Below the pieces are notes generated by a model. That model saw nothing but the letters and a program-made list of their open reading frames with translations. It was not told the DNA's origin and searched no databases. From Arthrobacter alpinus (GTDB lineage: Bacteria > Actinomycetota > Actinomycetes > Actinomycetales > Micrococcaceae), in contig NZ_CP013200.1 of NCBI RefSeq assembly GCF_001445575.1, forward strand, positions 2,232,001 through 2,296,000: a DNA stretch of 64,000 bases, in the 5' to 3' direction. Position numbers and translations under genes: made by a program. Of the stretch, positions 35,755 through 45,765 are shown in pieces. Numbering within the stretch: position 1 is the stretch's first letter; each line of letters opens with the position of its first letter.

Positions 35755-38376
35755 CTAAGCCTGGGCAGGCTCCTCAGCCGGCGCCAGCACGACGTCGGAC
35801 ACGGCCAGTTCGCCGTCGCCCACGGCAACCGTGAGTTCCAAAGCGTTGGCAGCAGCCTTGAGGTCACCCAAACCGGCGCTCAACTGCGTGGCCTGAACCT
35901 GAGCTGCGGTCACCGTCGCCGAGAGTACCTGAGTGCGCTGCTTGACCTTGGCCTCGGACTTGGCCTTGCGGATGCCGCTCAACGCGTCGCCCACGGTCGA
36001 GAGCAAGGTGGTGTCGCCGTCGTCCACCCCAACAGCGGTGGGCCACGGGGCGCGGTGCACCGAACCCGTGCGCCACCAGCCCCACACTTCTTCCGTGGCG
36101 AACGGCAGGAAGGGTGCGAACAAGCGCAGCAGCGAATCAAGGGTGGTGGCCAGGGCAGCCAGCACCGAAGCCTGGCCTTCCTCCCCGGAGGCACCGTAGG
36201 CGCGGTCCTTGATGAGCTCAACGTAGTCGTCGGTGAAGTGCCAGAAGAAGCTCTCGGTGATCTGCAAAGCACGGGCGTAATCGTACTTTTCAAACGCAGC
36301 CGTTGACGCAGCGACAACCTCGGAGAGCTGGGCCAGCAGGCCGCGGTCCAACGGGTTCGTCAGCACCGCGGTGTCTGCCGTGAGCACGTTGGCCTCGGTG
36401 GCGCCCAAGTTCAGCACGAACTTGGACGCGTTCAGCAGCTTGATGGCCAAGCGGCGGCCAATCTTCATCTGCGCAATCTCGTACGCCGTGTCGGCGCCGA
36501 GCTTGGCGGAGGCTGCCCAGTAGCGGACCGCGTCGGAGCCAAAGTCGTTGAGCACGTCGGTGGGAACCACCACGTTGCCCTTGGACTTGGACATCTTCTT
36601 GCGGTCCGGGTCAAGGATCCAGCCGGAGATGGCGGCGTGCTTCCACGGCGCGCTGCCCTGCAGGGCGTCGGCGCGCACGGCGGAGGAGAAGAGCCAGGTG
36701 CGGATGATGTCGTGGCCCTGGGGGCGCAGGTCAAAGGGGTAGACCTTGGAGAAGAGGTCCTCATCCTGACCCCAGCCGCCAACAATCTGCGGTGTCAGCG
36801 AGGAAGTGGCCCAGGTGTCCAGCACGTCCGCGTCGCCCACGAAACCGCCGGCTACATTGCGCTGGTCCTCGGTGTAGCCCGGGGCGGAATCTGCCGCGGG
36901 GTCAACTGGGAGCATTTCCGTGGTGGGCAGGATCGGGTGATCGTAATCCGGGTTAGCGTCGGCATCCAGCGGGTACCAGACGGGAACCGGCACGCCGAAG
37001 AAGCGCTGGCGAGAAACCAGCCAGTCGCCGTTCAAGCCGGAGATCCAGTTGTCGTAGCGTGAGCGCATGAACGCAGGGTGGAATTCAATTTCCTTGCCGC
37101 GGTTGATCAGGCGTTCGCGGCGTTCCTCGTCGCGGCCACCGTTGCGGATGTACCACTGGCGGGAGGAGACGATCTCCAAGGGCTTGTCGCCCTTTTCGAA
37201 GAAGTTCACGGGGTGCATGATTTTCTTGGCTTCGCCGTCCATCAGCTCGGCCTCACTCAGCATCGCAATGACGCTTTCCTTGGCGCTGAAGACGGTCTTG
37301 CCTGCAATGGCTGCGTAGTTGGCGCGCCCTTCCTCGGTGGTGATCCACTCGGGGGTTTCACCCAGGATACGGCCGTCACGGCCCACAATGGCGCGGGTGG
37401 GCAGCTGCAATTCACGCCACCAGATGACGTCGGTCAGGTCACCGAAGGTGCAGACCATGGCAATGCCGGAGCCCTTGTCGGCCTTGGCCAGCGCGTGCGG
37501 ACGGACCTCAACCTCAACACCGAACAGCGGCGAGGTGACCTTCTTGCCGAACAGCGGCTTGTAGCGCTCATCGTCCGGGTTAGCGACCAGAGCCGAGCAT
37601 GCTGCGAGCAGTTCCGGGCGAGTGGTCTCAATGTAAATCTTGGTGCCGTCTTCGGCGAAGAACGGGTAGCGGTAGTACGCGCCCGGCATTTCACGGTCTT
37701 CCAACTCTGCCTGCGCAACAGCTGTGCGGAAGGTGACATCCCACAGGGTGGGGGCTTCAGCCATGTAGGCGTCGCCAGCGTTCAGGTTTTCCAGGAAGCC
37801 GCGCTGCGAGACTGCTCGTGAATGGTCATCGATGGTGCGGTACGTGAGCGCCCAGTCAACGGACAGGCCCAAGGTCTGGAAGAGGTGCTCGAAGACCTTC
37901 TCGTCCTCAACGGCCAGCACTTCACACAGCTCAATGAAGTTCTTGCGGGAAATAACATCCCAGTCGCGCTGGTTCTTGGCCGGAGCGGCCGGGGGACGGT
38001 AGCCCTCGATGTAGGAGTACGTCGGATCGCAACGCACACCGTAGAAGTTCTGCACGCGGCGTTCGGTGGGCAAACCATTGTCATCCCAACCCATGGGGTA
38101 GAAGACATTCTTGCCGTTCATACGCTGGAATCGAGCCAGCACATCGGTCTGCGTGTAGGAGAACATGTGCCCCACGTGCAGGGATCCGGACGCCGTGGGC
38201 GGGGGAGTGTCAATGGAGTACACCTGCTCACGGGTGGTCTCACGGTTAAACTTGTAAGTACCCTCTTCCAGCCAGCGCTTGGTCAGGGACTCTTCGAGGC
38301 CCTCCAAAACGGGCTTGTCGGGAACGTTGCTTGAGGTGGGTGCGGGCGTGTCTGTGCCCGGAATGATTTCAGCCAT
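35755..38376 (-). CDS. valS: valine-tRNA ligase
   Basis: An 873-residue class I aminoacyl-tRNA synthetase. The HIGH-type motif is PPPTASGSLHVGHMFS (residues 58-73), the editing domain is present (TTRPELLAACSALV), and KMSKSKGN lies near 594. The C-terminal coiled coil (KSEAKVKQRTQ) is typical of ValS. It charges tRNA-Val and clears mischarged Thr. No T-box is seen upstream, unlike ileS in this window. It diverges from mepB, whose ribosome-binding site lies about 40 bp upstream. Confidence 0.95.
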   Translation of the reverse strand: MAEIIPGTDTPAPTSSNVPDKPVLEGLEESLTKRWLEEGTYKFNRETTREQVYSIDTPPPTASGSLHVGHMFSYTQTDVLARFQRMNGKNVFYPMGWDDNGLPTERRVQNFYGVRCDPTYSYIEGYRPPAAPAKNQRDWDVISRKNFIELCEVLAVEDEKVFEHLFQTLGLSVDWALTYRTIDDHSRAVSQRGFLENLNAGDAYMAEAPTLWDVTFRTAVAQAELEDREMPGAYYRYPFFAEDGTKIYIETTRPELLAACSALVANPDDERYKPLFGKKVTSPLFGVEVEVRPHALAKADKGSGIAMVCTFGDLTDVIWWRELQLPTRAIVGRDGRILGETPEWITTEEGRANYAAIAGKTVFSAKESVIAMLSEAELMDGEAKKIMHPVNFFEKGDKPLEIVSSRQWYIRNGGRDEERRERLINRGKEIEFHPAFMRSRYDNWISGLNGDWLVSRQRFFGVPVPVWYPLDADANPDYDHPILPTTEMLPVDPAADSAPGYTEDQRNVAGGFVGDADVLDTWATSSLTPQIVGGWGQDEDLFSKVYPFDLRPQGHDIIRTWLFSSAVRADALQGSAPWKHAAISGWILDPDRKKMSKSKGNVVVPTDVLNDFGSDAVRYWAASAKLGADTAYEIAQMKIGRRLAIKLLNASKFVLNLGATEANVLTADTAVLTNPLDRGLLAQLSEVVAASTAAFEKYDYARALQITESFFWHFTDDYVELIKDRAYGASGEEGQASVLAALATTLDSLLRLFAPFLPFATEEVWGWWRTGSVHRAPWPTAVGVDDGDTTLLSTVGDALSGIRKAKSEAKVKQRTQVLSATVTAAQVQATQLSAGLGDLKAAANALELTVAVGDGELAVSDVVLAPAEEPAQA

Positions 38377-38428
38377 GGGTCAAGTCTTTCATGAGTTACC
38401 CCGGAACCTAGATTCAGGAGATTTTTGC

Positions 38429-38899
38429 GTGGATGCCTCGCGTCAGATGTGGGAACAATGGGGGCTGCCGGTTGTGGATGCGGTGCCCGAGCCGGAGAGC
38501 GGTGAGTATCAGGCCCACACGCTTTACCTTGCCGGCCGGCGGGCGGTGTTCCGTGTTGCTAAAACTACGCCTACCAAGGTTGGCCAGTTTGTGACGCTGT
38601 GGCAGCGTTCCGTGGCAGGTCCTATCCGGCCCTTTGACATGTCCGACGGCGTTGAGCTGTTTGTTGTTCAGGCCGGGGTTGGTGCGGGGCTGGGCATGTT
38701 TATGTTCCCCCTTGCCGTGTTGGCCCACCACGGGGTGTTGTCCGTATCCGGGAAGGGCGGCAAGCGGGCCATGCGTGTCTACCCGCCCGACGTGGAAACC
38801 ACCAGCGCCCAGGCCCGGCGAACGCAGGCGTGGCAGTGTGAGTACTTTCTGGCGCCGGATGCTTCGGCTGAACGCGTCCGGGCACTGATTTCCGCCTGA
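38429..38899 (+). CDS. MepB family protein
   Basis: A 156-residue MepB-family protein. Conserved segments: VFRVAKTTPTKVGQFVTLW, GPIRPFDMSDGVELFVV, GMFMFPLAVLAHHGVLS, GGKRAMRVYPP, and TQAWQCEYFL. MepB was first found in the Staphylococcus mepRAB multidrug-efflux operon; its function is unknown. GTG 38429 is chosen because AGGAG (38416-38420) precedes it at 8-nt spacing; the upstream part of the open frame runs into the valS start. Confidence 0.85.
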   Translation: MDASRQMWEQWGLPVVDAVPEPESGEYQAHTLYLAGRRAVFRVAKTTPTKVGQFVTLWQRSVAGPIRPFDMSDGVELFVVQAGVGAGLGMFMFPLAVLAHHGVLSVSGKGGKRAMRVYPPDVETTSAQARRTQAWQCEYFLAPDASAERVRALISA

Positions 38900-38920
38900 C
38901 GCAGTGGAAACTAATCCTTA

Positions 38921-39051
38921 TACGTACGCCACGCCCGGGCAGCTTGCGTATAAACAAACTCCACTTTATTTGTACGCACGCCACGCCCGGCCACGTTGCG
39001 GCGCTCTTGTTCTAGCGCAAGCTGAAACGGGCGCAGCTGCGTATAAACAAA
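38921..39051 (+). repeat. paired direct repeats in the spacer before the DUF488 gene
   Basis: TACGYACGCCACGCCCGG occurs at 38921 and 38973, and GCGTATAAACAAA at 38946 and 39039. CAGCTTGCG and its inverse CGCAAGCTG also occur. The spacer is about 200 bp. Confidence 0.7.
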
Positions 39052-39107
39052 GTCCCTCAGCTGCACGGGCCCTGACGCTGCCGCAACGGCGGGGCTATGA
39101 TGCGGAC

Positions 39108-39452
39108 ATGGGCACAGTACGGATATTGCGGGTTTATGAGGAGCCGGAACCGGGGGAGTTCCGCGTTCTCGTGGATAGGCTGTGGCCGCGCGGGATCAAA
39201 AAGGACAAAATTGACCTTTGGCTCAAGGAAGTAGCCCCCAGTGCAGAGGTACGTAACGCGTTTGGCCACGTGGCTGAACACTTTGAGACCTTTGAGCGTG
39301 ACTACACAGCGGAGCTGCACGCTAACCCGGCAGCGACGGAGCTGCGTGAGGTCATCAAAGGTCATGAGCAGGTGGTGCTGCTCTATGGCGCCAAGGATCA
39401 CGAACAAAACCAGGCCACCGTGCTGCTCAGCTTCCTCAATGTCACGTCATAG
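39108..39452 (+). CDS. DUF488 family protein
   Basis: A 114-residue DUF488 protein: VLVDRLWPRGIKKDKIDLWLKEVAPS near residues 22-48, FGHVAEHFETFERDY and VVLLYGAKDHEQNQA. Members are widespread small proteins of unknown activity. ATG 39108 gives the family-typical N-terminus (MGTVRILRVYEE). Confidence 0.87.
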   Translation: MGTVRILRVYEEPEPGEFRVLVDRLWPRGIKKDKIDLWLKEVAPSAEVRNAFGHVAEHFETFERDYTAELHANPAATELREVIKGHEQVVLLYGAKDHEQNQATVLLSFLNVTS

Positions 39453-39499
39453 CCACAGTCCCGTTGAACGTCTCCGCGCAACCGCGCTAGATTAAACGC

Positions 39500-40267
39500 A
39501 TGGCTGAAAACACTTCCAAAAATGCAATTGTCACTGGCGCCAGCTCCGGAATCGGTGCCGCCACTGTCCGTCAACTGCGGCGCAACGGCTGGAACGTGAT
39601 TGCTGTGGCTCGCCGCGAGGACCGCTTGGCCCAGCTGGCACAGGAAACTGGTGCCACCCCTTTCACCGCAGACGTCACCGTGAGTGAGGACATCGAACGC
39701 CTCCGTGCCTTCGCTACCGAAACATTCAAAACATCAGGTGGCCTGGATACCCTGATCAACATTGCCGGTGGCGCTCGCGGTGTGGATAGTGTGGCCAACG
39801 GCAAAGACGACGACTGGGACTGGATGTATCAAGTCAATGTGCTGGGCACTTTGAAGGTCCTCAAGGCCTTCCTTCCGGATCTGCGTGTACACGGCTTCGG
39901 CACGGTGCTGAACCTGACCTCCACCGCCGGGCATACAGCGTATGAAGGCGGTGCCGGCTACAACGCAGCCAAGTTCGGCCAGCACGCACTGACCGGTGCC
40001 TTGCGATTGGAAGAAGCCGAGCACAATATCCGCGTCATCGAGGTGGCCCCCGGAATGGTCCGCACCGATGAATTCACCGTCAACCGGCTCGGCGGGAACC
40101 AGGAAGCCGCAGATGCGGTGTACCAGGGCGTGGACAAACCACTGACTGCGGAGGACGTGGCTGAGGTGGTGGCGTACGCCGTCGGGCTTCCCCATCACAT
40201 TAACCTGGACCAGATCGTCATGCGTCCGGTAGCCCAAGCAGCAGCGCACAAGGTGATTCGCCGCTAG
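39500..40267 (+). CDS. short-chain dehydrogenase/reductase (YdfG-like)
   Basis: A 255-residue classical SDR. Cofactor motif TGASSGIGAAT, the NADP-favouring ARRED after the second strand, DTLINIAGGARG, catalytic Ser in NLTSTAGHTAYEGGAGYNAAKF with Tyr and Lys, and PGMVRTDEF. It resembles serine/3-hydroxy acid dehydrogenases of the YdfG type; the substrate is not certain. A long palindrome follows before the ileS T-box. Confidence 0.88.
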   Translation: MAENTSKNAIVTGASSGIGAATVRQLRRNGWNVIAVARREDRLAQLAQETGATPFTADVTVSEDIERLRAFATETFKTSGGLDTLINIAGGARGVDSVANGKDDDWDWMYQVNVLGTLKVLKAFLPDLRVHGFGTVLNLTSTAGHTAYEGGAGYNAAKFGQHALTGALRLEEAEHNIRVIEVAPGMVRTDEFTVNRLGGNQEAADAVYQGVDKPLTAEDVAEVVAYAVGLPHHINLDQIVMRPVAQAAAHKVIRR

Positions 40268-40284
40268 AACAGGGCCTTCGTGCA

Positions 40285-40345
40285 ATCGATCCGTGAGATA
40301 AGGCGCTTTAGCTGTGCCCAAAACAGCCATTTCTCACGGATCGAT
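40285..40345. terminator. long hairpin between the SDR gene and the ileS leader
   Basis: ATCGATCCGTGAGA (40285-40298) pairs perfectly with 40332-40345, and an inner GCTGT/ACAGC stem (40311-40315, 40323-40327) forms within. It probably separates the SDR transcript from the ileS leader, although no U-tract follows. Confidence 0.55.
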
Positions 40346-40399
40346 GAGAGAAAGGGAAGGGCTGAATTTGGCAGTGCCAGCCCCGCGCAAGTATCCGGT

Positions 40400-40616
40400 A
40401 GAATAATGGACAAAGCATCGACCCGGCCATCACCGGTGAGCTTCCGGAAGAACGCCCCGATAAACAAGGGTCAGTAGAACCGGACGGGTAAGCCCGTCAC
40501 AGCAGTCAACAAGCGGTCGCACAAAGGGTAAAACCGGACGGTGACAAGCGAGGTGGTACCGCGGCGCAAGCCGTCCTTGCATCCTGAACCTGAACACCCA
40601 CAACCAGGATGATGTG
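40400..40616 (+). promoter_or_regulatory. T-box riboswitch of ileS (short stem I, translational type)
   Basis: The T-box AGGTGGTACCGCG sits at 40551-40563 in a helix closed by GGACGG (40536) and CCGTCC (40571). The stem I region CCGGCCATCACCGG (about 40423-40436) places an Ile codon ATC (40429-40431) as specifier. Downstream, CATCCTG pairs with CAGGATG, which holds the AGGA ribosome-binding site of ileS. There is no terminator hairpin. Binding of uncharged tRNA-Ile would free the ribosome-binding site, the mode known for ileS T-boxes in actinobacteria. Confidence 0.92.
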
Positions 40617-43600
40617 ATGACCCACTTCCCGAAGGCCTCAGCCGCCGCCGGCCTCCATGCCGAATCCAAGCACGTCCCCTCCTCCGTGAATTTCCCGAAG
40701 GTGGAAGAACTTGTCCTGAAATACTGGGACGAAGATGGCACCTTCCAGGCCAGCATTGACGCACGCGACGCCGGCCAGGACGGGTCAAACGAGTTCGTCT
40801 TCTATGACGGCCCGCCCTTCGCCAACGGCCTGCCGCACTACGGCCACCTGCTCACCGGTTACGTCAAGGACCTCGTGGCCCGCTACCAGACGCAGTTGGG
40901 CCGCCGCGTTGAGCGCCGCTTCGGCTGGGACACACACGGACTGCCCGCTGAGCTTGAAGCCATGAAGCAGCTGGGCATGACGGACAAGGCGCAGATTGAG
41001 GCCATGGGCATCGACAAGTTCAACGACGCCTGCCGCTCCTCCGTCATGAAGTACGCCGGCGAATGGCAGGAATATGTCACGCGCCAGGCCCGCTGGGTTG
41101 ACTTCGACAACGACTACAAGACGCTTAACGTGGAGTACATGGAGTCCGTGCTCTGGGCGTTCAAGCAGCTCCACTCCAAGGGCCTGACCTACAACGGTTA
41201 CCGCGTGCTGCCGTACTGCTGGAAGGATGAGACCCCCCTCTCCAACCACGAGCTGCGCATGGACGACGACGTCTACAAGGACCGCCAGGACCAGACCGTC
41301 ACGGTCACCTTCCCGATTCTTGCCGGTGAATCGGCCATCTCGCAGGATTTGGCCGGCGTCGCCGCGATTGCCTGGACCACCACGCCCTGGACCCTGCCCA
41401 CCAACCAGGCCCTCGCCGTGGGACCCAAGGTCAGCTACGCTGTGGTGCCCGTTGGGCCGAATGGATCCTCCGCAACGGGGGAGAAGTTCCTCCTCGCCGC
41501 TGACCTGGTGGGTGCCTACGCCAAGGATTTGGGGTACGACGACGGAGCTGCCGCAACAACCGCTGTCACCGCCACGTACGCGGGTGCCGAACTTGAAGGC
41601 CTGAAGTATGAGCCCCTGTGGGACTACTTCGCCGACGATGAGAAGTACGGCACCGCCAAGTCCTGGCAGTTCCTGGTGGCCGATTACGTCACCACCACCG
41701 ACGGAACGGGTGTTGTTCACCAGGCTCCGGCCTACGGTGAAGAAGATCAGAAGGTTTGCGAGCAGTACGGCATCCCGGTAGTCCTCTCGGTCGATGAGGG
41801 CGCCAAGTTCCTCCCGCTCTTTGCCGGCGGCCCGCTCAACGACATCGCCGGCGTGCAGGTCTTTGACGCCAACAAGACCATCACCCGCGTGGTGAAGGAC
41901 GCCGGACGCTTGGTGCGCCAGGCCAGCTACGTGCACAGCTACCCGCATTGCTGGCGCTGCCGCACACCCCTGATCTACCGTGCCGTGTCTTCCTGGTACG
42001 TTCAGGTCACCGCGTTCAAGGATCGCCTGGTGGAACTGAACCAGGACATCAACTGGATCCCCGGCAACGTCAAGGACGGCCAGTTCGGCAAGTGGCTGGC
42101 CAACGCCCGAGACTGGTCCATCAGCCGCAACCGCTACTGGGGTTCCCCCATCCCGGTATGGCAGTCGGATGACCCCGAATACCCGCGCACCGATGTGTAC
42201 GGCTCCCTCGCCGAGATGCAGGCCGATTTTGGACGCCTGCCTGTCAACAAGGAGGGCGAGGTTGATTTGCACCGCCCCTTCATCGACGAGCTGACGCGCC
42301 CCAACCCGGATGATCCCACGGGCCAGTCCACCATGCGCCGCGTGGAAGACGTCCTCGATGTCTGGTTTGACTCCGGCTCTATGCCGTACGGCCAGGTCCA
42401 TTACCCGTTCGAGAATGAGGACTGGTTCAACACGCACAACCCGGCCGACTTCATCGTGGAGTACATCGGTCAGACCCGTGGCTGGTTCTACATGCTGCAC
42501 GTGCTCTCCACAGCACTCTTTGACCGTCCGGCCTTCAAGAACGTCATCAGCCACGGCATCGTCCTGGGCTCCGACGGGCAGAAGATGTCCAAGTCTCTGC
42601 GCAACTACCCGGATGTTTCCGAGGTGCTTGACCGCGACGGCGCCGACGCCATGCGTTGGTTCCTCATGGCCAGCCCCATCCTGCGCGGTGGCAACCTGGT
42701 GGTGACCGAACAGGGCATCCGTGAGGGTGTCCGCCAGGTCATCTTGCCCCTGTGGAACGTTTACAGCTTCTTCACCCTCTACGCGAACACCGCCAATGGA
42801 GGTAAGGGGTACGACGCCAAGCTGCGCTACGACGAGTACTCCGACCCCATGGATCAGTACCTCATGGCCAACACCGGCGATCTGGTGCGCGAGATGGAAA
42901 CCAAACTCAACGAGTACGACGTCTCCGGTGCGTGCGATTCCCTGCGCAGCTACTTTGACATGCTCACCAACTGGTATGTCCGCCGTAGCCGCGGCCGCTT
43001 CTTTGACGAGAACGTGGACGCCTTCGACGCGCTCTACACCGCCTTGGAAACCGTGTGCCGCGTGGCCGCGTCACTGCTGCCGCTGGTCACCGAGGAAGTG
43101 TGGCGCGGTCTCACCGGCGGGCGCTCCGTGCACCTGACCGACTGGCCCAACGCCGATCTCTTCCTGGCGAATGCTGCTCTGGTTGATCAGATGGATCAGA
43201 TCCAGCAGGTCTGCTCCACCGGTTCCAGCCTGCGCAAGGCCGCCAAGCTGCGCGTCCGCCTGCCCTTGGCCGAACTCACTGTGGTGGCCCCCAACGCCGC
43301 AGCCCTGAACGACGGCGCCGCCATTGTTGCGGAGGAACTCAACATCCGCTCCGTGCGCTTCGTTGACTCTGCCGACGCTTCCCCGGAGGAATTTGGCATC
43401 TCCCAGAAGCTCGTGGTCAACGCCCGTGCCGCCGGCCCGCGCCTGGGCAAAAACGTTCAGCTCGCCATCAAGGGCTCCAAGTCCGGCGACTGGTCCGTCA
43501 ACGACGGCGTTGTCACTGCCGGTGGCCTGGCGCTGGAAGAGTCCGAGTACACGCTGGAGACTGTTGTGGCTGACGGGCACGACGGCGGTACGAGTGCCGT

Positions 43601-43889
43601 TGCGATGTTGCCCGGTGGCGGCTTCGTGGTACTCAACACCGAGTTGACCCCCGAGCTTGAGGCTGAGGGCACGGCGCGCGATATGATCCGCGCCATCCAG
43701 CAGGCACGCAAGGACACCGGTCTGCAGGTCAGCGACCGGATCCGCACCATCATCAGCGCCCCGCAAGACATCATCGATGCCCTGCATGCCAACGCCGAAC
43801 TGGTCAAGGGCGAGACCCTAACACTCAAGCTTGAACTCATCCCCGGTGACGTTGAAACCACCATCACAGTTGAACGGACAGTGTCTTAA
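40617..43889 (+). CDS. ileS: isoleucine-tRNA ligase
   Basis: A 1090-residue class I synthetase. HIGH-type motif [12 protein letters not shown] (about residues 66-77), editing domain [15 protein letters not shown], and [10 protein letters not shown] near 655. The length and the HYGH motif suit the long, eukaryote-like IleS2 branch, whose members can tolerate mupirocin; this is from family knowledge, not tested here. ATG 40617 has AGGA at 7-nt spacing; the GTG just before is less likely. The stop overlaps folC (TAATG). Confidence 0.96.
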   Translation: MTHFPKASAAAGLHAESKHVPSSVNFPKVEELVLKYWDEDGTFQASIDARDAGQDGSNEFVFYDGPPFANGLPHYGHLLTGYVKDLVARYQTQLGRRVERRFGWDTHGLPAELEAMKQLGMTDKAQIEAMGIDKFNDACRSSVMKYAGEWQEYVTRQARWVDFDNDYKTLNVEYMESVLWAFKQLHSKGLTYNGYRVLPYCWKDETPLSNHELRMDDDVYKDRQDQTVTVTFPILAGESAISQDLAGVAAIAWTTTPWTLPTNQALAVGPKVSYAVVPVGPNGSSATGEKFLLAADLVGAYAKDLGYDDGAAATTAVTATYAGAELEGLKYEPLWDYFADDEKYGTAKSWQFLVADYVTTTDGTGVVHQAPAYGEEDQKVCEQYGIPVVLSVDEGAKFLPLFAGGPLNDIAGVQVFDANKTITRVVKDAGRLVRQASYVHSYPHCWRCRTPLIYRAVSSWYVQVTAFKDRLVELNQDINWIPGNVKDGQFGKWLANARDWSISRNRYWGSPIPVWQSDDPEYPRTDVYGSLAEMQADFGRLPVNKEGEVDLHRPFIDELTRPNPDDPTGQSTMRRVEDVLDVWFDSGSMPYGQVHYPFENEDWFNTHNPADFIVEYIGQTRGWFYMLHVLSTALFDRPAFKNVISHGIVLGSDGQKMSKSLRNYPDVSEVLDRDGADAMRWFLMASPILRGGNLVVTEQGIREGVRQVILPLWNVYSFFTLYANTANGGKGYDAKLRYDEYSDPMDQYLMANTGDLVREMETKLNEYDVSGACDSLRSYFDMLTNWYVRRSRGRFFDENVDAFDALYTALETVCRVAASLLPLVTEEVWRGLTGGRSVHLTDWPNADLFLANAALVDQMDQIQQVCSTGSSLRKAAKLRVRLPLAELTVVAPNAAALNDGAAIVAEELNIRSVRFVDSADASPEEFGISQKLVVNARAAGPRLGKNVQLAIKGSKSGDWSVNDGVVTAGGLALEESEYTLETVVADGHDGGTSAVAMLPGGGFVVLNTELTPELEAEGTARDMIRAIQQARKDTGLQVSDRIRTIISAPQDIIDALHANAELVKGETLTLKLELIPGDVETTITVERTVS

Positions 43890-45271
43890 TGAGCGCTCAC
43901 CACGACGAATTCTCGGTGGAGAGTGTCTACGCCGAGCTCCTGGGCCGTGCCCCGGAGAACAAAATGGAACCTCGTCTGGCTCCCTTGTACCGTGCCATGG
44001 ACATTCTGGGGGACCCCAACAAGTCGTTCCCCATCATCCACATCACTGGAACCAACGGGAAAACCTCCACTGCACGCATGATCGAGTGTGGCCTGCTGGC
44101 TCACGATCTGCGCACGGGCCGCTACACCAGCCCGCACCTGACGAAGGTCACCGAACGCATCAGTGTCGACGGGGCCCCTGTCAGCGACGAGACGTTTGTG
44201 CGGATCTGGGACGAAATTCGCCCCTACCTGGACATTGTCGACGCCGAACTCGAAGCCGCGGGCGAAAACCGTTTGACGTACTTCGAGTGCCTGACCATCC
44301 TTGCCTTCGCCATCTTTGCCGATCAGCCGGTCGATGTAGCCGTCATGGAAGTTGGATTGGGCGGCATCACCGATGCCACCAACGTTGGCGATGGCCAGGT
44401 AGCTGTCATCACCCCCATCTCCTTGGACCACACCGAATTGCTCGGTGACACCACAGGACTCATTGCGCAGGAGAAGTCAGGCATCATCAAGGAGGGCGCG
44501 TTCGTCATCAGCGCCGCCCAGCCACAGGATGCTGCCCAGGTCATCTTGGAGGCGGCCCGCGAAAAGCACGCCGACTTCCGCTTCGAAGGCGTGGAGTTCG
44601 GCGTGGAAGCACGCACCGTCGCCGTGGGTGGGCAGATGCTGGACCTGCAGGGTCTGGCCGGGCGTTACCCGGGCATCTTGCTCCCGCTGCACGGTGAACA
44701 CCAAGCCCAGAATGCCGCCGTCGCACTTGCCGCGCTGGAAGCATTCTTGGGTGGGGGAGAGAAGGAGCTGAACAGGGAACTGGTCCAGGAAGGCTTCGCC
44801 GCCGTCACCTCACCCGGCCGTCTGGAAGTCATGCGCACCTCGCCCACAATTGTGGTCGATGCCGCGCACAACCCGGCAGGCATTGCCGCCAGCGCCGCCG
44901 CCCTGCAGGAGTCTTTTGCCTTCAGCAAGCTCGTGGTGGTTCTGGGTGTCCTGGTCGAAAAGGATGCCGAGGAAATCCTCAATTCCCTCAAGGAATCGTA
45001 CGGGGATGAAGCTGCGGAACTGTGCCTGACCCAGTCCACGTCCCCGCGGGCCATCCCGGCAGCGGAACTGGCTGAAATCGCCGTCGACCTTGGCTGGGAT
45101 GAGGAAGATATTCACATTGCCGAGAAGCTCGACGACGCCATCGAGTGGGCTGTGGAGCGCGCCGAAGCCAACAATGACCTGGCCGGTGGAGTCCTGATCA
45201 CCGGCTCCATAACGCTGGTGGGCGAGGCTCGGATTCTGTTGGGCCGCCCCGGCGAAAAGGAAGGCGCCTGA
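43889..45271 (+). CDS. folC: bifunctional folylpolyglutamate synthase/dihydrofolate synthase
   Basis: A 460-residue Mur-ligase-like enzyme adding glutamate to dihydropteroate and folates. P-loop TGTNGKTSTARMIE near residue 53, SPHLTKVTERI, the carbamylated-lysine region QEKSGIIKEGA, and the DAAHNPAG motif of the C-terminal domain. Coupled to ileS (TAATG) and followed after 1 bp by the DUF4233 gene. Confidence 0.95.
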   Translation: MSAHHDEFSVESVYAELLGRAPENKMEPRLAPLYRAMDILGDPNKSFPIIHITGTNGKTSTARMIECGLLAHDLRTGRYTSPHLTKVTERISVDGAPVSDETFVRIWDEIRPYLDIVDAELEAAGENRLTYFECLTILAFAIFADQPVDVAVMEVGLGGITDATNVGDGQVAVITPISLDHTELLGDTTGLIAQEKSGIIKEGAFVISAAQPQDAAQVILEAAREKHADFRFEGVEFGVEARTVAVGGQMLDLQGLAGRYPGILLPLHGEHQAQNAAVALAALEAFLGGGEKELNRELVQEGFAAVTSPGRLEVMRTSPTIVVDAAHNPAGIAASAAALQESFAFSKLVVVLGVLVEKDAEEILNSLKESYGDEAAELCLTQSTSPRAIPAAELAEIAVDLGWDEEDIHIAEKLDDAIEWAVERAEANNDLAGGVLITGSITLVGEARILLGRPGEKEGA

Positions 45272-45272
45272 C

Positions 45273-45722
45273 GTGGCAAAACTGACTAAGGCTCAGCGAG
45301 AGTGGCGGCCTAATACGCCCAAGAAGCTGCGTTCCACCAAGATGATGTTCGCCTCGGTGGTTCTGATGCTCGAGGCGTTCGTGGCCCTCTTCTTGGGACT
45401 TGCGCTGTTCGGCTTGAAAGATAAGAACCCGGTCTACCTCATTGCGGGCGCCGTGTTGGCGGTGTTGCTCATTCTTGCCTGCGGGGTGGTGCGTAAGCCA
45501 TGGGGCGTGGCTGTTGGCTGGATCCTGCAGCTGATACTCATTGCCGGGGGCTTCTGGGAGCCGTCCATGTTTGTGGTGGGCGTGCTCTTTGCGGTTGCCT
45601 GGTGGTATGCCCTGTTTGCCGGCGCCAAAATTGACCGGGAGAACGTTGTTCGGGCCAAGTTGCAGGCCGAATGGGATGCAGCGAATCCGGTGGAATCTGC
45701 TCCCGACGAGCCGTCCAAGTAA
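45273..45722 (+). CDS. DUF4233 membrane protein
   Basis: A 149-residue protein with four hydrophobic helices (about residues 25-46, 52-72, 77-95 and 98-116), then a short acidic tail. DUF4233 proteins nearly always sit between folC and ndk in actinobacteria; function unknown. The start is GTG 45273 just after the folC stop. Confidence 0.88.
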   Translation: MAKLTKAQREWRPNTPKKLRSTKMMFASVVLMLEAFVALFLGLALFGLKDKNPVYLIAGAVLAVLLILACGVVRKPWGVAVGWILQLILIAGGFWEPSMFVVGVLFAVAWWYALFAGAKIDRENVVRAKLQAEWDAANPVESAPDEPSK

Positions 45723-45765
45723 ACTGTTGTTGATAGTCCTTTTTACCTAATTATTGGAGTTATAC

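Noticed and set aside
40785..42554. 589-aa open frame on the minus strand opposite ileS
   Set aside because: It lies wholly antisense to the conserved ileS coding sequence, has no recognisable family, and such frames are expected from G+C-rich codon bias.
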